From the NCBI RefSeq assembly GCF_019654915.1, contig NZ_BPET01000014.1, positions 32,368 to 96,367 on the forward strand: a DNA stretch of 64,000 nucleotides. The letters run 5' to 3'. Both the position numbers and the translations under genes were made by a program. The notes beneath the pieces were generated by a model that did not search any database, had not been told where the DNA came from, and saw nothing but the letters and a program-made list of their open reading frames with translations. This DNA comes from Shewanella sp. MBTL60-007 (GTDB taxonomy: Bacteria > Pseudomonadota > Gammaproteobacteria > Enterobacterales > Shewanellaceae). Of the stretch, positions 25,215-35,520 are shown one piece after another (within the stretch, counting starts at the first letter, position 1; every line of letters begins with the position of its first letter).

Positions 25215-26924
25215 ATGGAACAAGGGCAGGTGGAGCAGAGGCAAATGGAACCAGGGCAGATGATACGAGGTGCAGACGCAGTGATCAAAGCGATCGCTGC
25301 CCATGGTGTGACAACCGTATTTGGTTATCCGGGCGGTGCGATAATGCCTATCTACGATGCGATCTATGGCAGCCCTGTCGAGCACCTGCTAAGCCGTCAT
25401 GAGCAGGGTGCTGCTTTTGCTGCAGTAGGTTATGCCAGAGCTAGTGGTCAAACCGGAGTGTGCTTTGCCACCTCAGGCCCCGGCGCTACGAATTTGGTGA
25501 CATCACTGGCCGATGCGCTGCTCGACTCTGTTCCCGTGGTTGCCATCACTGGCCAAGTGTCTACTGCCGTTATCGGTACCGATGCCTTTCAAGAGATCGA
25601 TGTTTTGGGCATGTCACTCTCATGCACTAAGCACAGCTTTATGGTGACCCATGTCGATGAGCTTGTTCCTACGCTCTACAAAGCATTTGAGGTCGCCGCC
25701 TCGGGTCGTCCCGGCCCTGTTTTGGTCGATATCCCTAAAGATGTTCAGATCGCTATGCTCGAATACAAGACGCCACTACAAGCGGTAACGCCAGAGCCAG
25801 AGCATACACCCGAGCAGATAAACGCTGCTCGCGAGCTTATTAGCCAATCTCAGCAGCCTATGCTCTACGTTGGTGGTGGTGTGGGCATGGCAAGTGCGGT
25901 TGACCCGTTACGTGACTTCATCAAGGTCACCGGTATTCCATCGGTTGCCACTCTCAAGGGGTTAGGCTCTATCGCCCCGGATACGCCTGGCTACTTGGGT
26001 ATGCTAGGTATGCACGGCTCAAAAGCGGCCAATTTAGCGGTGCAAGAGTGCGACTTGTTGATTGTGGTTGGTGCACGCTTTGACGATAGAGTTACTGGAC
26101 GCTTAGCGAGCTTTGCCGAAAATGCCAAGGTGATCCATCTGGATATCGATGCAGCCGAGTTAGGTAAGTTACGCCTGCCTGAGGTGGCCATTGCTGGCGA
26201 TCTACGTCAGATCTTACCTGCGTTAACTCAGAATTTAGGCGAGCAATTTGCCCCTTGGCAAGCCAAGGTTGCACAGATGAAACAGCAGCACCAGTGGCGT
26301 TACGACCGTCCCGGTGAGCTAATTTATGCCCCAGCTATGCTAAATCGTCTCGCCCATAAGCTGCCCCGAGACAGCGTTGTGGCCTGTGATGTGGGCCAGC
26401 ATCAGATGTGGGTGGCCCAGCATATGTTCTTCAATCGCCCCGAAGATCATCTATCAAGCGCGGGTCTTGGCACCATGGGGTTTGGTCTGCCAGCGGCTAT
26501 TGGCGCTAAAGTCGCACGCCCAGATGCCACCGTTGTGGCAGTGTCAGGCGATGGCTCTTTTATGATGAATGTTCAAGAGTTAACTACCATTAAGCGCAAG
26601 CGCTTGCCGGTCAAAATTTTGCTTATCGATAATCAAAAACTGGGCATGGTGAAGCAGTGGCAGCAGTTGTTTTTTGAAGAGCGTTATAGCGAAACCGATC
26701 TTTCTGATAACCCTGATTTCGTCAAGATGGCATCGGCGTTCGATATCCCTGGACGTAATATCTATAAGGCTTGTGATGTCGAGGCTGGCTTAGATGAGCT
26801 GCTCAATAGCGAAGGGCCGTTTTTACTGCATGTATCGATTGACGATGCCCATAACGTCTGGCCGCTTGTACCACCAGGGGCATCAAACCAAGAGATGATG
26901 GAAGAGATGGACAAGCAAACTTAA
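25215..26924 (+). CDS. ilvG: acetolactate synthase II large subunit
   Basis: Protein of 569 aa, uninterrupted (E. coli K-12 ilvG is frameshifted). The ThDP-binding N-domain has '[15 protein letters not shown]' and the catalytic Glu in '[18 protein letters not shown]'. The FAD-type middle domain is at about 200-345. The C-terminal PYR/PP domain has '[14 protein letters not shown]'-like [35 protein letters not shown], the Mg/ThDP motif. Reaction: 2 pyruvate to acetolactate, or pyruvate + 2-oxobutyrate to acetohydroxybutyrate. ATG 25215 is used (GGAG 9 nt upstream); it adds a Gln-rich 15-residue lead '[15 protein letters not shown]', and ATG 25260 would match other IlvG N-termini better. First structural gene after the attenuator. 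Confidence 0.95.
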   Translation: MEQGQVEQRQMEPGQMIRGADAVIKAIAAHGVTTVFGYPGGAIMPIYDAIYGSPVEHLLSRHEQGAAFAAVGYARASGQTGVCFATSGPGATNLVTSLADALLDSVPVVAITGQVSTAVIGTDAFQEIDVLGMSLSCTKHSFMVTHVDELVPTLYKAFEVAASGRPGPVLVDIPKDVQIAMLEYKTPLQAVTPEPEHTPEQINAARELISQSQQPMLYVGGGVGMASAVDPLRDFIKVTGIPSVATLKGLGSIAPDTPGYLGMLGMHGSKAANLAVQECDLLIVVGARFDDRVTGRLASFAENAKVIHLDIDAAELGKLRLPEVAIAGDLRQILPALTQNLGEQFAPWQAKVAQMKQQHQWRYDRPGELIYAPAMLNRLAHKLPRDSVVACDVGQHQMWVAQHMFFNRPEDHLSSAGLGTMGFGLPAAIGAKVARPDATVVAVSGDGSFMMNVQELTTIKRKRLPVKILLIDNQKLGMVKQWQQLFFEERYSETDLSDNPDFVKMASAFDIPGRNIYKACDVEAGLDELLNSEGPFLLHVSIDDAHNVWPLVPPGASNQEMMEEMDKQT

Positions 26925-26995
26925 ACGCACACACCTGAGTGTTTAAGAAAACAAAATCAGAGCAATAGCGATAAAACGAGATGGAGAGCAAGGAT

Positions 26996-27262
26996 ATGAA
27001 CAATTACTCATTAGCGTTAAACGTGCAGCAAAGACCTGAAGTGCTAGAGCGCGTACTACGCGTTGTTCGTCATCGTGGATTTAAGATCGCTAACTTGAGC
27101 ATGCAGCTTAACAGTAATAACAGCACTAGCATCGACATGCTGGTGCAGAGCGAGCGCGAAATCGGCTTGCTAACTAATCAAATCAATAAGCTTATCGATG
27201 TGATCGACTGCCAACTATTACTCAGCAGTCCCACAGCAGAATTAGTACAACAGAAAGGGTGA
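26996..27262 (+). CDS. ilvM: acetolactate synthase II regulatory (small) subunit
   Basis: 88 aa from ATG 26996 (GGAG 9 nt upstream); an in-frame ATG at 26981 has no SD. An ACT domain fills the protein: 'VQQRPEVLERVLRVVRHRGFKIANLSMQ', the conserved IlvM block. Role: binds IlvG and restores full activity; the AHAS II type is usually insensitive to valine. It lies 71 nt after ilvG and 4 nt before ilvE, inside the operon. Confidence 0.93.
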   Translation: MNNYSLALNVQQRPEVLERVLRVVRHRGFKIANLSMQLNSNNSTSIDMLVQSEREIGLLTNQINKLIDVIDCQLLLSSPTAELVQQKG

Positions 27263-27266
27263 GAAT

Positions 27267-28196
27267 ATGGCCGCTAAAACAGCAGAGTTAATTTGGTTCA
27301 ATGGTGAAATGATGCCTTGGGGTGATGCTAAGGTTCATGTCATGTCTCACGCGTTGCACTATGGCACATCAGTTTTTGAAGGCATCCGTGTTTATGACAC
27401 CCATCGCGGTCCCGCTGGGTTTCGTTTAACCGAGCACGTTCAGCGCCTATTTGATTCAGCCAAAATTTACCGTATGCCTATTCCCTATAGCTTCGATGAA
27501 GTGATGCAGGCGTGTCGTGATGCCACATTAGCCAATAGTTTAAAGAGCGCATATATCCGTCCCTTGGCCTTTTATGGCGATGTGGGTATGGGGATCACGC
27601 CTCCAAAAGATGCGCAATGTGACCTGTTAGTCGCGGCATTTCCATGGGGAGCCTATTTAGGGGAAACCAGCATGGATGCTGGGGTTGATGTGGCTGTGAC
27701 CTCTTGGAATCGTTTGGCACCTAATACCATTCCTACAGGAGCAAAAGCGGGGGGGAATTATCTCTCTTCGCTACAGATCTCCACCGAAGCCAAGCGTAAT
27801 GGCTTCGATGAAGGCATCGCCTTAGATACTAACGGTTTAGTCAGTGAAGCCGCTGGCGCCAATATTTTTGTGATTAAAAAGAACAAGATCTACACACCTC
27901 CGGCAACAGCCGCTATCCTGATGGGGCTGACTCGAGACACGATTATTACCCTTGCTCGAGACAAAGGTTATCAGGTAGTTGAAGAGCCGATGTCACGTGA
28001 ATTCCTCTATCTTGCCGATGAGATCTTTATGACGGGTACCGCAGCCGAGATCGTGCCGGTACGCAGTGTCGATCGTATTGAGATCGGCAGTGGCAAGCGT
28101 GGCGAGATCACCAAAGAAATTCAGCAGAGCTTCTTCGGTCTATTTAGTGGCGAAACCCAAGATAAGTGGGGTTGGTTGGAGACGTTGGAAAGCTAA
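27267..28196 (+). CDS. ilvE: branched-chain amino acid aminotransferase IlvE
   Basis: Protein of 309 aa, close in every block to E. coli IlvE: 'IWFNGEM', 'HVMSHALHYGTSVFEGIRVYD', 'AFPWGAYLG', PLP lysine in 'PTGAKAGGNYLSSLQ' (near residue 160), 'MGLTRDTIITLA' and the C-terminal 'FFGLFSGETQDKWGWL'. Reaction: last step of Val, Ile and Leu synthesis with glutamate as donor. It lies between ilvM and ilvD. A group-II paralogue is encoded at 7668, so two BCATs with different ancestry coexist. Confidence 0.96.
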   Translation: MAAKTAELIWFNGEMMPWGDAKVHVMSHALHYGTSVFEGIRVYDTHRGPAGFRLTEHVQRLFDSAKIYRMPIPYSFDEVMQACRDATLANSLKSAYIRPLAFYGDVGMGITPPKDAQCDLLVAAFPWGAYLGETSMDAGVDVAVTSWNRLAPNTIPTGAKAGGNYLSSLQISTEAKRNGFDEGIALDTNGLVSEAAGANIFVIKKNKIYTPPATAAILMGLTRDTIITLARDKGYQVVEEPMSREFLYLADEIFMTGTAAEIVPVRSVDRIEIGSGKRGEITKEIQQSFFGLFSGETQDKWGWLETLES

Positions 28197-28200
28197 CGGC

Positions 28201-28371
28201 AGGTTCTAGATTCTAGGAAAAGCTAAGAAAGGGCCTAGGAAAGCACAAGCTAAGACGAACGCTGCGCTTACGGAACAGATTAAGACGAAACATCAAAGCT
28301 GAGAACGATATCTCAGATTAAAAATTAGAAAATTGAAGGCTAAAGTGGCTAGCTTGATGCTAGAACCTTCT
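28201..28371 (+). repeat. repeat remnant and nested hairpin in the ilvE-ilvD spacer
   Basis: The 195-nt gap contains AAGCTAAGACGAACGCT(G)CGCT at 28247-28268, which matches the start of the 177-bp tandem unit at 49970 with one change; GCAGGTTCTAG...AAAAGC before it also resembles that unit. A nested hairpin GAAGG...CTAGC-TTGAT-GCTAG...CCTTC lies at 28336-28371, just before the ilvD SD. Confidence 0.6.
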
Positions 28372-28391
28372 TTTAAACAAAGGATAAAGCA

Positions 28392-30239
28392 ATGCCAAAA
28401 CTACGTTCAGCAACCAGTACCGAAGGCCGTAACATGGCGGGAGCGCGTGCGCTTTGGCGTGCAACGGGTGTGAAAGATAACGACTTCGGCAAGCCGATCA
28501 TTGCTATCGCCAACTCTTTCACCCAATTTGTACCAGGTCATGTGCACCTCAAAGATATGGGCTCTTTGGTTGCTGGTGCTATCGAAGAGGCTGGTGGCAT
28601 TGCCAAAGAATTTAATACCATAGCAGTAGATGACGGCATCGCCATGGGTCACGGCGGTATGCTCTACAGCCTACCATCGCGCGAGCTCATTGCTGATAGC
28701 GTAGAGTATATGGTCAATGCCCACTGCGCCGATGCATTAGTGTGTATCTCTAACTGCGACAAGATCACTCCCGGCATGCTGATGGCTTCGCTTAGACTGA
28801 ATATTCCGGTGATATTTGTCTCTGGCGGCCCGATGGAAGCGGGTAAGACTAAGCTGTCAGATAAGCTGATTAAGCTAGATTTGGTTGATGCCATGGTGGC
28901 AGGCGCCGATGAGCGCGTATCCGATGCAGATAGTGAGCAGATTGAGCGCAGCGCTTGTCCAACTTGTGGCTCATGTTCGGGCATGTTCACCGCTAACTCG
29001 ATGAACTGTTTAACAGAGGCGTTAGGCCTATCGCTGCCGGGGAACGGATCTATGCTGGCTACCCACGCAGATCGCCGCGAGCTCTTCCTTGAGGCGGGTC
29101 GCCGTATAATGGACTTAACCACTCGCTATTATCAACAGGATGACGAGTCAGCTCTACCGCGCAATATCGCGAACTTTAAAGCCTTTGAAAATGCCATGAC
29201 GCTGGATATCGCCATGGGTGGCTCTAGCAATACTGTGCTGCATCTGCTTGCCGCTGCACAAGAGGCCGAAGTTGATTTCACCATGGATGATATCGACCGT
29301 CTATCACGTCTTGTACCGCACCTTTGTAAGGTGGCGCCATCCACGCCGAAATATCATATGGAAGATGTTCACCGCGCGGGTGGGGTGATGGGGATCTTGG
29401 GTGAGCTAGACCGCGCTAACTTACTCCATAATGATGTGTACCATGTGGCAGGTAGTAACCTCGCCGATGTGCTAGCAAGGTTTGATATCGTGCAGAGTGA
29501 TGACGCTGCGGTGCATAAGTTCTTCTCTGCGGGACCTGCAGGTATTCCTACCACTAAGGCCTTTAGCCAAGATTGCCGCTGGGATAGCGTCGATAATGAC
29601 CGTAAAGAGGGCTGTATTCGCAGTCGTGAGTTCGCCTTTAGCCAAGAGGGGGGCCTTGCTGTGTTATCGGGCAATGTCGCTGTTGATGGCTGTATCGTAA
29701 AGACTGCTGGTGTTGAAGTTGAAAACCATACCTTTATCGGCAGTGCTCGCGTTTATGAAAGCCAAGATGACGCAGTCGCGGGCATTTTAGGGGGGGAAGT
29801 GGTTGCAGGTGACGTGGTGGTTATTCGTTACGAAGGCCCGAAGGGCGGTCCAGGCATGCAAGAGATGCTTTACCCAACGAGTTACTTGAAGTCACGTGGT
29901 TTAGGCACACAATGCGCACTGATCACAGATGGTCGCTTCTCGGGGGGAACATCTGGTTTGTCTATTGGCCACGTTTCACCAGAAGCGGCAGCAGGCGGCA
30001 CTATCGGCCTAGTGCAAACAGGCGATCGCATCGAAATTGATATCCCTGCACGTTCTATCAAGCTGGCAATCAGTGATCTTGAGCTGGCAGCTCGTCGTAC
30101 AGCGATGGAAGCGTTAGGTAAAGATGCGTGGAAGCCCCTAGGTCGCGTAAGACAAGTATCGATGGCGCTTAAAGCCTACGCGCTATTGGCTACAAGTGCC
30201 GATAAAGGTGCGGTACGTGATACTAGCAAGCTAGTTTAA
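28392..30239 (+). CDS. ilvD: dihydroxy-acid dehydratase
   Basis: Protein of 615 aa, the full length for the E. coli type. Fe-S ligands: Cys in '[15 protein letters not shown]' and '[31 protein letters not shown]'. '[30 protein letters not shown]' is the conserved active-site region, and '[22 protein letters not shown]' is the C-terminal signature. Reaction: dehydration of the dihydroxy acids to 2-oxoisovalerate and 2-oxo-3-methylvalerate; the cluster is oxygen-sensitive. SD AAAGGA. It follows ilvE after a 195-nt gap with a repeat, and is 28 nt before ilvA. Confidence 0.97.
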   Translation: MPKLRSATSTEGRNMAGARALWRATGVKDNDFGKPIIAIANSFTQFVPGHVHLKDMGSLVAGAIEEAGGIAKEFNTIAVDDGIAMGHGGMLYSLPSRELIADSVEYMVNAHCADALVCISNCDKITPGMLMASLRLNIPVIFVSGGPMEAGKTKLSDKLIKLDLVDAMVAGADERVSDADSEQIERSACPTCGSCSGMFTANSMNCLTEALGLSLPGNGSMLATHADRRELFLEAGRRIMDLTTRYYQQDDESALPRNIANFKAFENAMTLDIAMGGSSNTVLHLLAAAQEAEVDFTMDDIDRLSRLVPHLCKVAPSTPKYHMEDVHRAGGVMGILGELDRANLLHNDVYHVAGSNLADVLARFDIVQSDDAAVHKFFSAGPAGIPTTKAFSQDCRWDSVDNDRKEGCIRSREFAFSQEGGLAVLSGNVAVDGCIVKTAGVEVENHTFIGSARVYESQDDAVAGILGGEVVAGDVVVIRYEGPKGGPGMQEMLYPTSYLKSRGLGTQCALITDGRFSGGTSGLSIGHVSPEAAAGGTIGLVQTGDRIEIDIPARSIKLAISDLELAARRTAMEALGKDAWKPLGRVRQVSMALKAYALLATSADKGAVRDTSKLV

Positions 30240-30267
30240 GCGATTTAACCGGATTAAGAGGTAGTTT

Positions 30268-31821
30268 ATGTTAGCTCTAGCATCACAATCACAACTGGAT
30301 TTAGCTCATTATTATCTGCAGAAAACCTTGCTGTCGTCGGTTTATGATGTGGCTAAAGTTACGCCTTTATCGAGCCTGAATAAACTGTCGGCGCGCTTGG
30401 GCTGCCAGGTGTTTTTAAAGCGTGAAGATTTGCAGCCTGTGCACTCATTTAAGCTGCGCGGCGCTTACAATAAGATTGCCGAGCTGAGCGTAGATGAGTG
30501 CGATCGTGGCGTGGTTTGCGCCTCTGCGGGAAATCACGCCCAAGGCGTTGCTATGTCAGCCTCGGCTCGCGGTATTAGTGCGGTTATCGTGATGCCAGAA
30601 ACAACGCCCGACATTAAGGTGGATGCGGTTAGGCGCTTAGGTGGCGAGGTGGTGCTCCATGGTCAAGCCTTCGATCAGGCCAATGCCCATGCGCAGAGTC
30701 TGGCGCGCGATGAGGGGCGAGTCTATGTTGCCCCTTTCGATGATGAAGCGGTGATTGCTGGACAAGGTACGGTGGCTCAAGAGATGCTGCAACAGCAGCG
30801 CGATCTTGAAGTGGTCTTCGTGCCCGTTGGCGGCGGTGGCCTGATTGCGGGGGTTGCGGCTTATTATAAGGCGGTGATGCCTCAGGTGAAGATTATCGGT
30901 GTTGAGCCAGAGGATTCCGCTTGTTTAAAGGCTGCGCTTGAGGCCGATGAGCGCGTTGTTCTGCCGCAAGTGGGTTTATTTGCCGATGGTGTGGCGGTTA
31001 AGCAGATTGGCGCCGAGCCGTTTAGGTTGGCCCGTGAATATGTTGATGATGTCATCACAGTGAGTTCTGATGAGATCTGCGCGGCGGTGAAAGATATCTT
31101 CGAAGATACGCGTGCGATTGCTGAACCATCGGGCGCACTATCGTTGGCAGGTTTAAAAAAGTATATCGGCAGTAGCGGTAAAGGCGAGAAGGTTGCTGCT
31201 ATCTTGAGTGGGGCTAATGTCAACTTCCATAGCCTACGCTATGTGTCTGAGCGCTGTGAACTCGGAGAGCAGAAAGAAGCGATTTTGGCGGTAAAAGTAC
31301 CGGAGCGCCCAGGTGTATTTCTGCGTTTCTGCGAGCTGTTAGATAAGCGTGCGATGACCGAGTTTAACTATCGTTTTAGTAGCCGCGATAAAGCCGTGGT
31401 GTTTGCGGGAATTCGACTCACTCAGGGGCAAAACGAACTCGATGATATTATTGCAACGCTGGAGTCGGAAGGCTTTGGGGTGCAAGACCTGTCTAATGAT
31501 GAGACTGCTAAACTGCATGTACGCTATATGGTTGGTGGTCAGCCGCCTGAGCCGATAGAGGAGCGTTTGTTTAGTTTTGAGTTTCCCGAGCATCCTGGTG
31601 CACTGTTTAAGTTTTTAACCACCTTGCAGAGTAAGTGGAATATCAGCTTGTTCCATTACCGCAATCACGGCGCGGCTTATGGTCGAGTGCTGGCAGGGTT
31701 CGAAGTACCAGAAGGCGATAATCTAGCCTTTAAGCAGTTTTTAACTGAGCTGGGGTTTGTCTATCAAGAGGAGACCGATAGCCCTGCTTATCAGCTGTTT
31801 TTAAGTAACCCTAGTCGGTAG
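30268..31821 (+). CDS. ilvA: biosynthetic threonine deaminase
   Basis: Protein of 517 aa. The PLP fold-type II domain (about 20-330) has the Schiff-base Lys in 'HSFKLRGAYNKI', 'SAGNHAQGVA' and the phosphate loop 'VPVGGGGLIAGVA'. Two C-terminal ACT-like regulatory domains follow (about 335-420, 'AILAVKVPERPGVFLRFCELL', and 425-510, 'FSFEFPEHPGALFKFLTTL'), as in allosteric biosynthetic enzymes with Ile feedback. Reaction: threonine to 2-oxobutyrate + NH3, the entry to isoleucine. Last gene of the operon; terminator downstream. Confidence 0.97.
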   Translation: MLALASQSQLDLAHYYLQKTLLSSVYDVAKVTPLSSLNKLSARLGCQVFLKREDLQPVHSFKLRGAYNKIAELSVDECDRGVVCASAGNHAQGVAMSASARGISAVIVMPETTPDIKVDAVRRLGGEVVLHGQAFDQANAHAQSLARDEGRVYVAPFDDEAVIAGQGTVAQEMLQQQRDLEVVFVPVGGGGLIAGVAAYYKAVMPQVKIIGVEPEDSACLKAALEADERVVLPQVGLFADGVAVKQIGAEPFRLAREYVDDVITVSSDEICAAVKDIFEDTRAIAEPSGALSLAGLKKYIGSSGKGEKVAAILSGANVNFHSLRYVSERCELGEQKEAILAVKVPERPGVFLRFCELLDKRAMTEFNYRFSSRDKAVVFAGIRLTQGQNELDDIIATLESEGFGVQDLSNDETAKLHVRYMVGGQPPEPIEERLFSFEFPEHPGALFKFLTTLQSKWNISLFHYRNHGAAYGRVLAGFEVPEGDNLAFKQFLTELGFVYQEETDSPAYQLFLSNPSR

Positions 31822-32144
31822 TTGAAATTGAGCTAACAAGAAAGAATAGGCAGCAGAGATTTTCGATGCTGCCTTTTTTATGGTGGCCGTGCTGCTTGGA
31901 ATCGAGAGTCGATACAATATTTATCCCCTATCTGGTTGATAGTCCCAGAGCTTTTTTTGTAGTATGGCCTAAAGTTGGTTTTTTATACTGTTAGGCTAAC
32001 TTAATCCATAGATAGAATAACAATAATAATATTTCACCACAGACTGACTAATACGTAGGGGCTTGATGCTATTTTTCGTTATAGCAGTATGGCGGCAGTC
32101 GAATTAAAACCTAATACCAAGCGACCAGTTTTAGAGGAAATATC
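31822..32144. other. intergenic region, 323 nt
   Basis: Holds the ilv operon terminator at 31847-31880. The remaining 264 nt are AT-rich leader for the class-V aminotransferase, with no clear operator or ORF. Confidence 0.5.
31847..31880 (+). terminator. ilv operon terminator
   Basis: GGCAGCA...TGCTGCC stem with an 11-nt loop, followed by TTTTTT. Confidence 0.85.
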
Positions 32145-33281
32145 ATGTTACCCGCACCCTTTATTGAGCCTTTTTGTCCACCGCGCCGGATCCTTATGGG
32201 GCCGGGTCCTTCTGATGTATACCCTGAAGTGCTAGCAGCGCAAGCTAAGCCAACCATCGGCCATTTAGATCCGCTATTTGTCGAAATGATGGATGAGCTT
32301 AAGGCGCTAATCCAATACGCATTTCAGACTAAGAATGAAATGACCATGGCGGTCTCTGCTCCAGGCAGTGCCGGCATGGAAACTTGTTTTGTGAATCTCG
32401 TTGAGCCCGGTGAGAAGGTGATTGTGTGTCGCAACGGCGTGTTTGGTGAGCGGATGCGTCAGAACGTCGAGCGTGTTGGCGGTGTTGCCGTGGTGGTGGA
32501 TAACGAGTGGGGAGAAGCGGTCGATACCGATGCGGTTGCCAGTGCGTTGGCGGCCAACCCAGATGCTAAGTTCCTCGCGTTTGTCCACGCCGAGACTTCC
32601 ACTGGAGCGCTGTCAGATGCTAAGGCTTTGTGTGCTTTGGCTAAGCAGCATGACTGCCTATCGATAGTCGATGCGGTGACCTCGTTAGGCGGCGTCGAGT
32701 TAAGGGTGGATGAGTGGGGCATAGATGCAATCTATTCCGGTAGCCAGAAGTGCTTATCTTGTGTTCCGGGTTTATCTCCGGTTTCCTTCTCGCCTGCAGC
32801 GGTTGCCAAGCTAAAGGCGCGCAAAACACCTGTACAAAGCTGGTTCCTCGATCAAACCTTAGTCATGGGTTATTGGGATGCTTCTAGCGATGGCAAGCGT
32901 AGCTACCATCATACAGCCCCAGTAAATGCCCTCTATGCACTACATGAGTCTCTGCGTTTATTAGCCGCAGAAGGGCTGGAGCTTGCTTGGCAGCGCCATG
33001 CGGATATGCACCAAGTACTGCGTCATGGTTTGCAGCGGTTAGGGCTTAAGTTTGTGGTAGCTGAAGCGTGTCGTTTACCTCAGTTGAACGCGGTTTATAT
33101 TCCAGAGGGGATCGACGACGCTAAGATCAGAAAACAGTTGTTGGAAAACTATAATTTAGAGATTGGTGCGGGTCTTGGCGCACTTGCGGGCAAAGCTTGG
33201 CGCATCGGTTTAATGGGCTTTGGTGCACGCCGTGAAAACGTGGCCTTATGCCTTAAAGCATTAGAAGAAGTATTGGCTTAG
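32145..33281 (+). CDS. class-V aminotransferase, serine/alanine-glyoxylate type
   Basis: Protein of 378 aa, PLP fold-type I. '[37 protein letters not shown]' is the family's N-terminal signature. '[20 protein letters not shown]' has the PLP-ring Asp, and the Schiff-base Lys is in '[19 protein letters not shown]' (near residue 204). Likely reaction: alanine- or serine-glyoxylate transamination, or a related small-amino-acid/purine-pathway aminotransferase of the same family. SD AGAGGA. It follows the ilv operon but has its own leader and terminator. The exact substrates are not deducible from sequence. Confidence 0.85.
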   Translation: MLPAPFIEPFCPPRRILMGPGPSDVYPEVLAAQAKPTIGHLDPLFVEMMDELKALIQYAFQTKNEMTMAVSAPGSAGMETCFVNLVEPGEKVIVCRNGVFGERMRQNVERVGGVAVVVDNEWGEAVDTDAVASALAANPDAKFLAFVHAETSTGALSDAKALCALAKQHDCLSIVDAVTSLGGVELRVDEWGIDAIYSGSQKCLSCVPGLSPVSFSPAAVAKLKARKTPVQSWFLDQTLVMGYWDASSDGKRSYHHTAPVNALYALHESLRLLAAEGLELAWQRHADMHQVLRHGLQRLGLKFVVAEACRLPQLNAVYIPEGIDDAKIRKQLLENYNLEIGAGLGALAGKAWRIGLMGFGARRENVALCLKALEEVLA

Positions 33282-33295
33282 CCATATGTGTTAAT

Positions 33296-33324
33296 AAAAA
33301 GCCGCTCATTGAGCGGCTTTTTTT
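33296..33324. terminator. bidirectional intrinsic terminator
   Basis: AAAAAGCCGCTCA / TGAGCGGCTTTTT, between the aminotransferase (+) and the TonB receptor gene (-). Confidence 0.9.
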
Positions 33325-33345
33325 ATGAGGCAAATGGTTTATGGC

Positions 33346-35334
33346 TTAGAAAGTGTAATCGACTTTAACCCACGCGGTACGACCCGGTTCGTTAACTTGG
33401 AACATAGGCGAGCTACCCGGAATATCGTTGCCTGCACCTGAGCGGCTAATGTGCTCGGCATAGGTGATATCGAATAGGTTTTCTACACCGAAGCTGACTA
33501 GTAGTGCTTCATTGTGTTTCCAACTAGCGTTGAAGGCGAGGGTGCCGAAGCCGCTGCTTTCACCTAAATCTTGGCCTGAGATGTTACCTTCGCCAATCGC
33601 GACTCTATCTTGAGCGGCAACTAAGCGCCACAGTATGCCTGCGGTCCACTGGTTGTATTGATAATCTAGGGTGATACGTCCCTCAAGCGGTGGAATTTGG
33701 CCTAATGGCGTTCCTGCCGTGTCATTCTCACCATGGCTGTAGCTGACGCTGGTCTGGCTTGAGAAATGTTCAGTTAACGGGATCGTTGCCGCGATTTCAC
33801 CGCCATATACGGTGGCATCAATGTTATAGGCTGTAGCCGCTGGTCCTTGGTTAACGTCAATCAAGATATAGTCGCGGATCTCACCGTAATACAGAGAGGT
33901 CGAGATGGCTACATCGGCTTCGTAGATCCAACCAATATCTAGTTGGGTAGTTTTTTCTGGTGCTAAATCGAATGCTTTTTGACTCGGGTTGTTGATGTCT
34001 GACTTCATGATCTCCCAGTAGTCAGGCATGCGCTGGGCATGCCCAACGCCAGCATAGTACTGGCTGTTACCAGAGGTGAGTTCGTAGCGACCGTAACCGC
34101 TAAATAGATCGTCACTGCGCTCGCCTTTCTGACCGACCATGAGTTCAGTGTTCCAATGATCATAGCGGGCACCGGCGATTAACTTACCGCTTGAGAGATT
34201 ATAAGTAGACTCTAAAAATAGCCCTGTCGCCTGGTAACGCATGTTGTCTTTAAATGGCTTGTTGAGTAGATCGTCTAAACCATTGTCGACGGCTGGGTTA
34301 ATACTGCGGCCTTCGTGTGTGCTATCCATGTAGTCAGCACCTGCGGTTAAGGTCCAGTCTGTGGCTAAGGTAAAGTCAGCCCAAAGGTGGCCGCCTTGGG
34401 TGCCACGCCTGACGTTGGTTCCTGAGTTGACGCCTTGATCAAATTGATCCATTACATGATCGTTTTCGTTGGTGTAGGCTTGCAATTCGATGCTATTTAG
34501 CCATTCACTCTCGAACTCATGTTGCAGCAAGAAAGTGAGGTTTTCATTGCTGATCTCGCGGGCTTTGTTAGCGCGATCGGCATATTCCGCCTCACCAGAT
34601 GAACTACCGTACGCCAGCTCGAGTACCGTCGCGTCGCTCGGCGTCCAGCCCAGCGCAAAGTTATAGTTGGAGCGGTCATAGCTCGACTGAACCTTGTTAC
34701 CGTCACCATCTTTATAATGATCGCTTTGTGATTGGTTAACATCCATATCGAAGTAATGCTTCTCGTCACCGGCTTTTAGCTCGACTAAGTAATCGGTGCG
34801 ACCAAAGCTGCCGGCCGTCATGCTGGCGCGGCCATCTAAGCCCGGCTCATCGAAACTGTGGCGGTCTTTCTCGAACAATACTGTGCCTGCGCTACCAACA
34901 GGGCCGTATTTTACGGTTTGTGGCCCCTTGATGACGGTGATGTTGTCGTAGGCTTCAGGGTAGATATAGGCCGTTGGTGGATCCATGCGGCCACCGCAAG
35001 TACCGTAAACATGTTGACCATCATCGACAATACTTAAACGTGAACCACCTAGGCCACGCAGGCTAGGATCGCCGCCTGCACCGCCCTTTCTGCCGATGCT
35101 GAAACCGGGAATGGTTTTAAGAAACCCTGCGCCATCATAGGCTGGCAAGGGCAGTCTTGGCTTTTTGGGATCGGTATAGGTCTTAGTTGGATCTTTCATT
35201 AGTTCGCCAGTGACAATGATGCGTTCCACTGGCTCTGATTTATCATCTTTTTGACTGGTTTCGGCAAATGTTGGGGCAGAGATCAGCCCCAGAGTGACCA
35301 CTGGAATGGTCAATATGCTTTTTTTGTTCATCAT
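33346..35334 (-). CDS. TonB-dependent outer-membrane copper receptor (OprC/NosA type)
   Basis: Protein of 662 aa with a signal peptide cut near TFA-ETSQ. 'VERIIVTGELMKDP' is the TonB-box region. Plug domain: 'IPGFSIGRKGGAGGDPSLRGLGGSRLSIVDDGQHVYGTCGGRMDPPTAYIYPEA', with Cys and Met in the TCGGRMDPPTAY stretch that marks OprC/NosA copper receptors. A 22-strand barrel follows, ending 'VNEPGRTAWVKVDYTF' with C-terminal Phe. Role: TonB-energised uptake of copper or copper chelates into the periplasm, supporting cuproenzymes such as nitrous oxide reductase where present. A cluster of inverted repeats lies in its promoter region. Sequence-family call is firm. Confidence 0.88.
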   Translation of the reverse strand: MMNKKSILTIPVVTLGLISAPTFAETSQKDDKSEPVERIIVTGELMKDPTKTYTDPKKPRLPLPAYDGAGFLKTIPGFSIGRKGGAGGDPSLRGLGGSRLSIVDDGQHVYGTCGGRMDPPTAYIYPEAYDNITVIKGPQTVKYGPVGSAGTVLFEKDRHSFDEPGLDGRASMTAGSFGRTDYLVELKAGDEKHYFDMDVNQSQSDHYKDGDGNKVQSSYDRSNYNFALGWTPSDATVLELAYGSSSGEAEYADRANKAREISNENLTFLLQHEFESEWLNSIELQAYTNENDHVMDQFDQGVNSGTNVRRGTQGGHLWADFTLATDWTLTAGADYMDSTHEGRSINPAVDNGLDDLLNKPFKDNMRYQATGLFLESTYNLSSGKLIAGARYDHWNTELMVGQKGERSDDLFSGYGRYELTSGNSQYYAGVGHAQRMPDYWEIMKSDINNPSQKAFDLAPEKTTQLDIGWIYEADVAISTSLYYGEIRDYILIDVNQGPAATAYNIDATVYGGEIAATIPLTEHFSSQTSVSYSHGENDTAGTPLGQIPPLEGRITLDYQYNQWTAGILWRLVAAQDRVAIGEGNISGQDLGESSGFGTLAFNASWKHNEALLVSFGVENLFDITYAEHISRSGAGNDIPGSSPMFQVNEPGRTAWVKVDYTF

Positions 35335-35421
35335 GGTATCGCTTATCGTTATTTATTTTTAGGCTGTTTTACAGAGCTTTACGTTAGCGATAAACCAATT
35401 TGTATCAAGGTGCGACAAAGG

Positions 35422-35439
35422 GTCACAGGTAGGTGTGAC
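35422..35439. promoter_or_regulatory. dyad upstream of the copper receptor
   Basis: GTCACA-GGTAGG-TGTGAC, perfect 6-bp arms, 88-105 nt upstream of the receptor ATG. Possible operator; regulator unknown. Confidence 0.45.
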
Positions 35440-35448
35440 AAGTTTCAC

Positions 35449-35475
35449 TTTTTTACAGGGGACACCTGTAAAAAA
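35449..35475. promoter_or_regulatory. perfect 11-bp inverted repeat
   Basis: TTTTTTACAGG-GGACA-CCTGTAAAAAA. It could act as a second bidirectional terminator behind the transporter gene or as an operator (TTACAGG...CCTGTAA). Confidence 0.5.
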
Positions 35476-35494
35476 GGGCGAGAAAATCGCCCTT
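35474..35494 (-). terminator. terminator of the NSS transporter gene
   Basis: AAGGGCGA-GAAAA-TCGCCCTT. On the minus strand the stem is followed by TTTTTT, 27 nt past the stop. Confidence 0.8.
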
Positions 35495-35520
35495 ATTGAA
35501 GTGAGTAAAATTGTGATGAA

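Noticed and set aside
35422..35439. CRP binding site
   Set aside because: The arms are TCACA...TGTGA, the reverse of the TGTGA...TCACA order that CRP needs.
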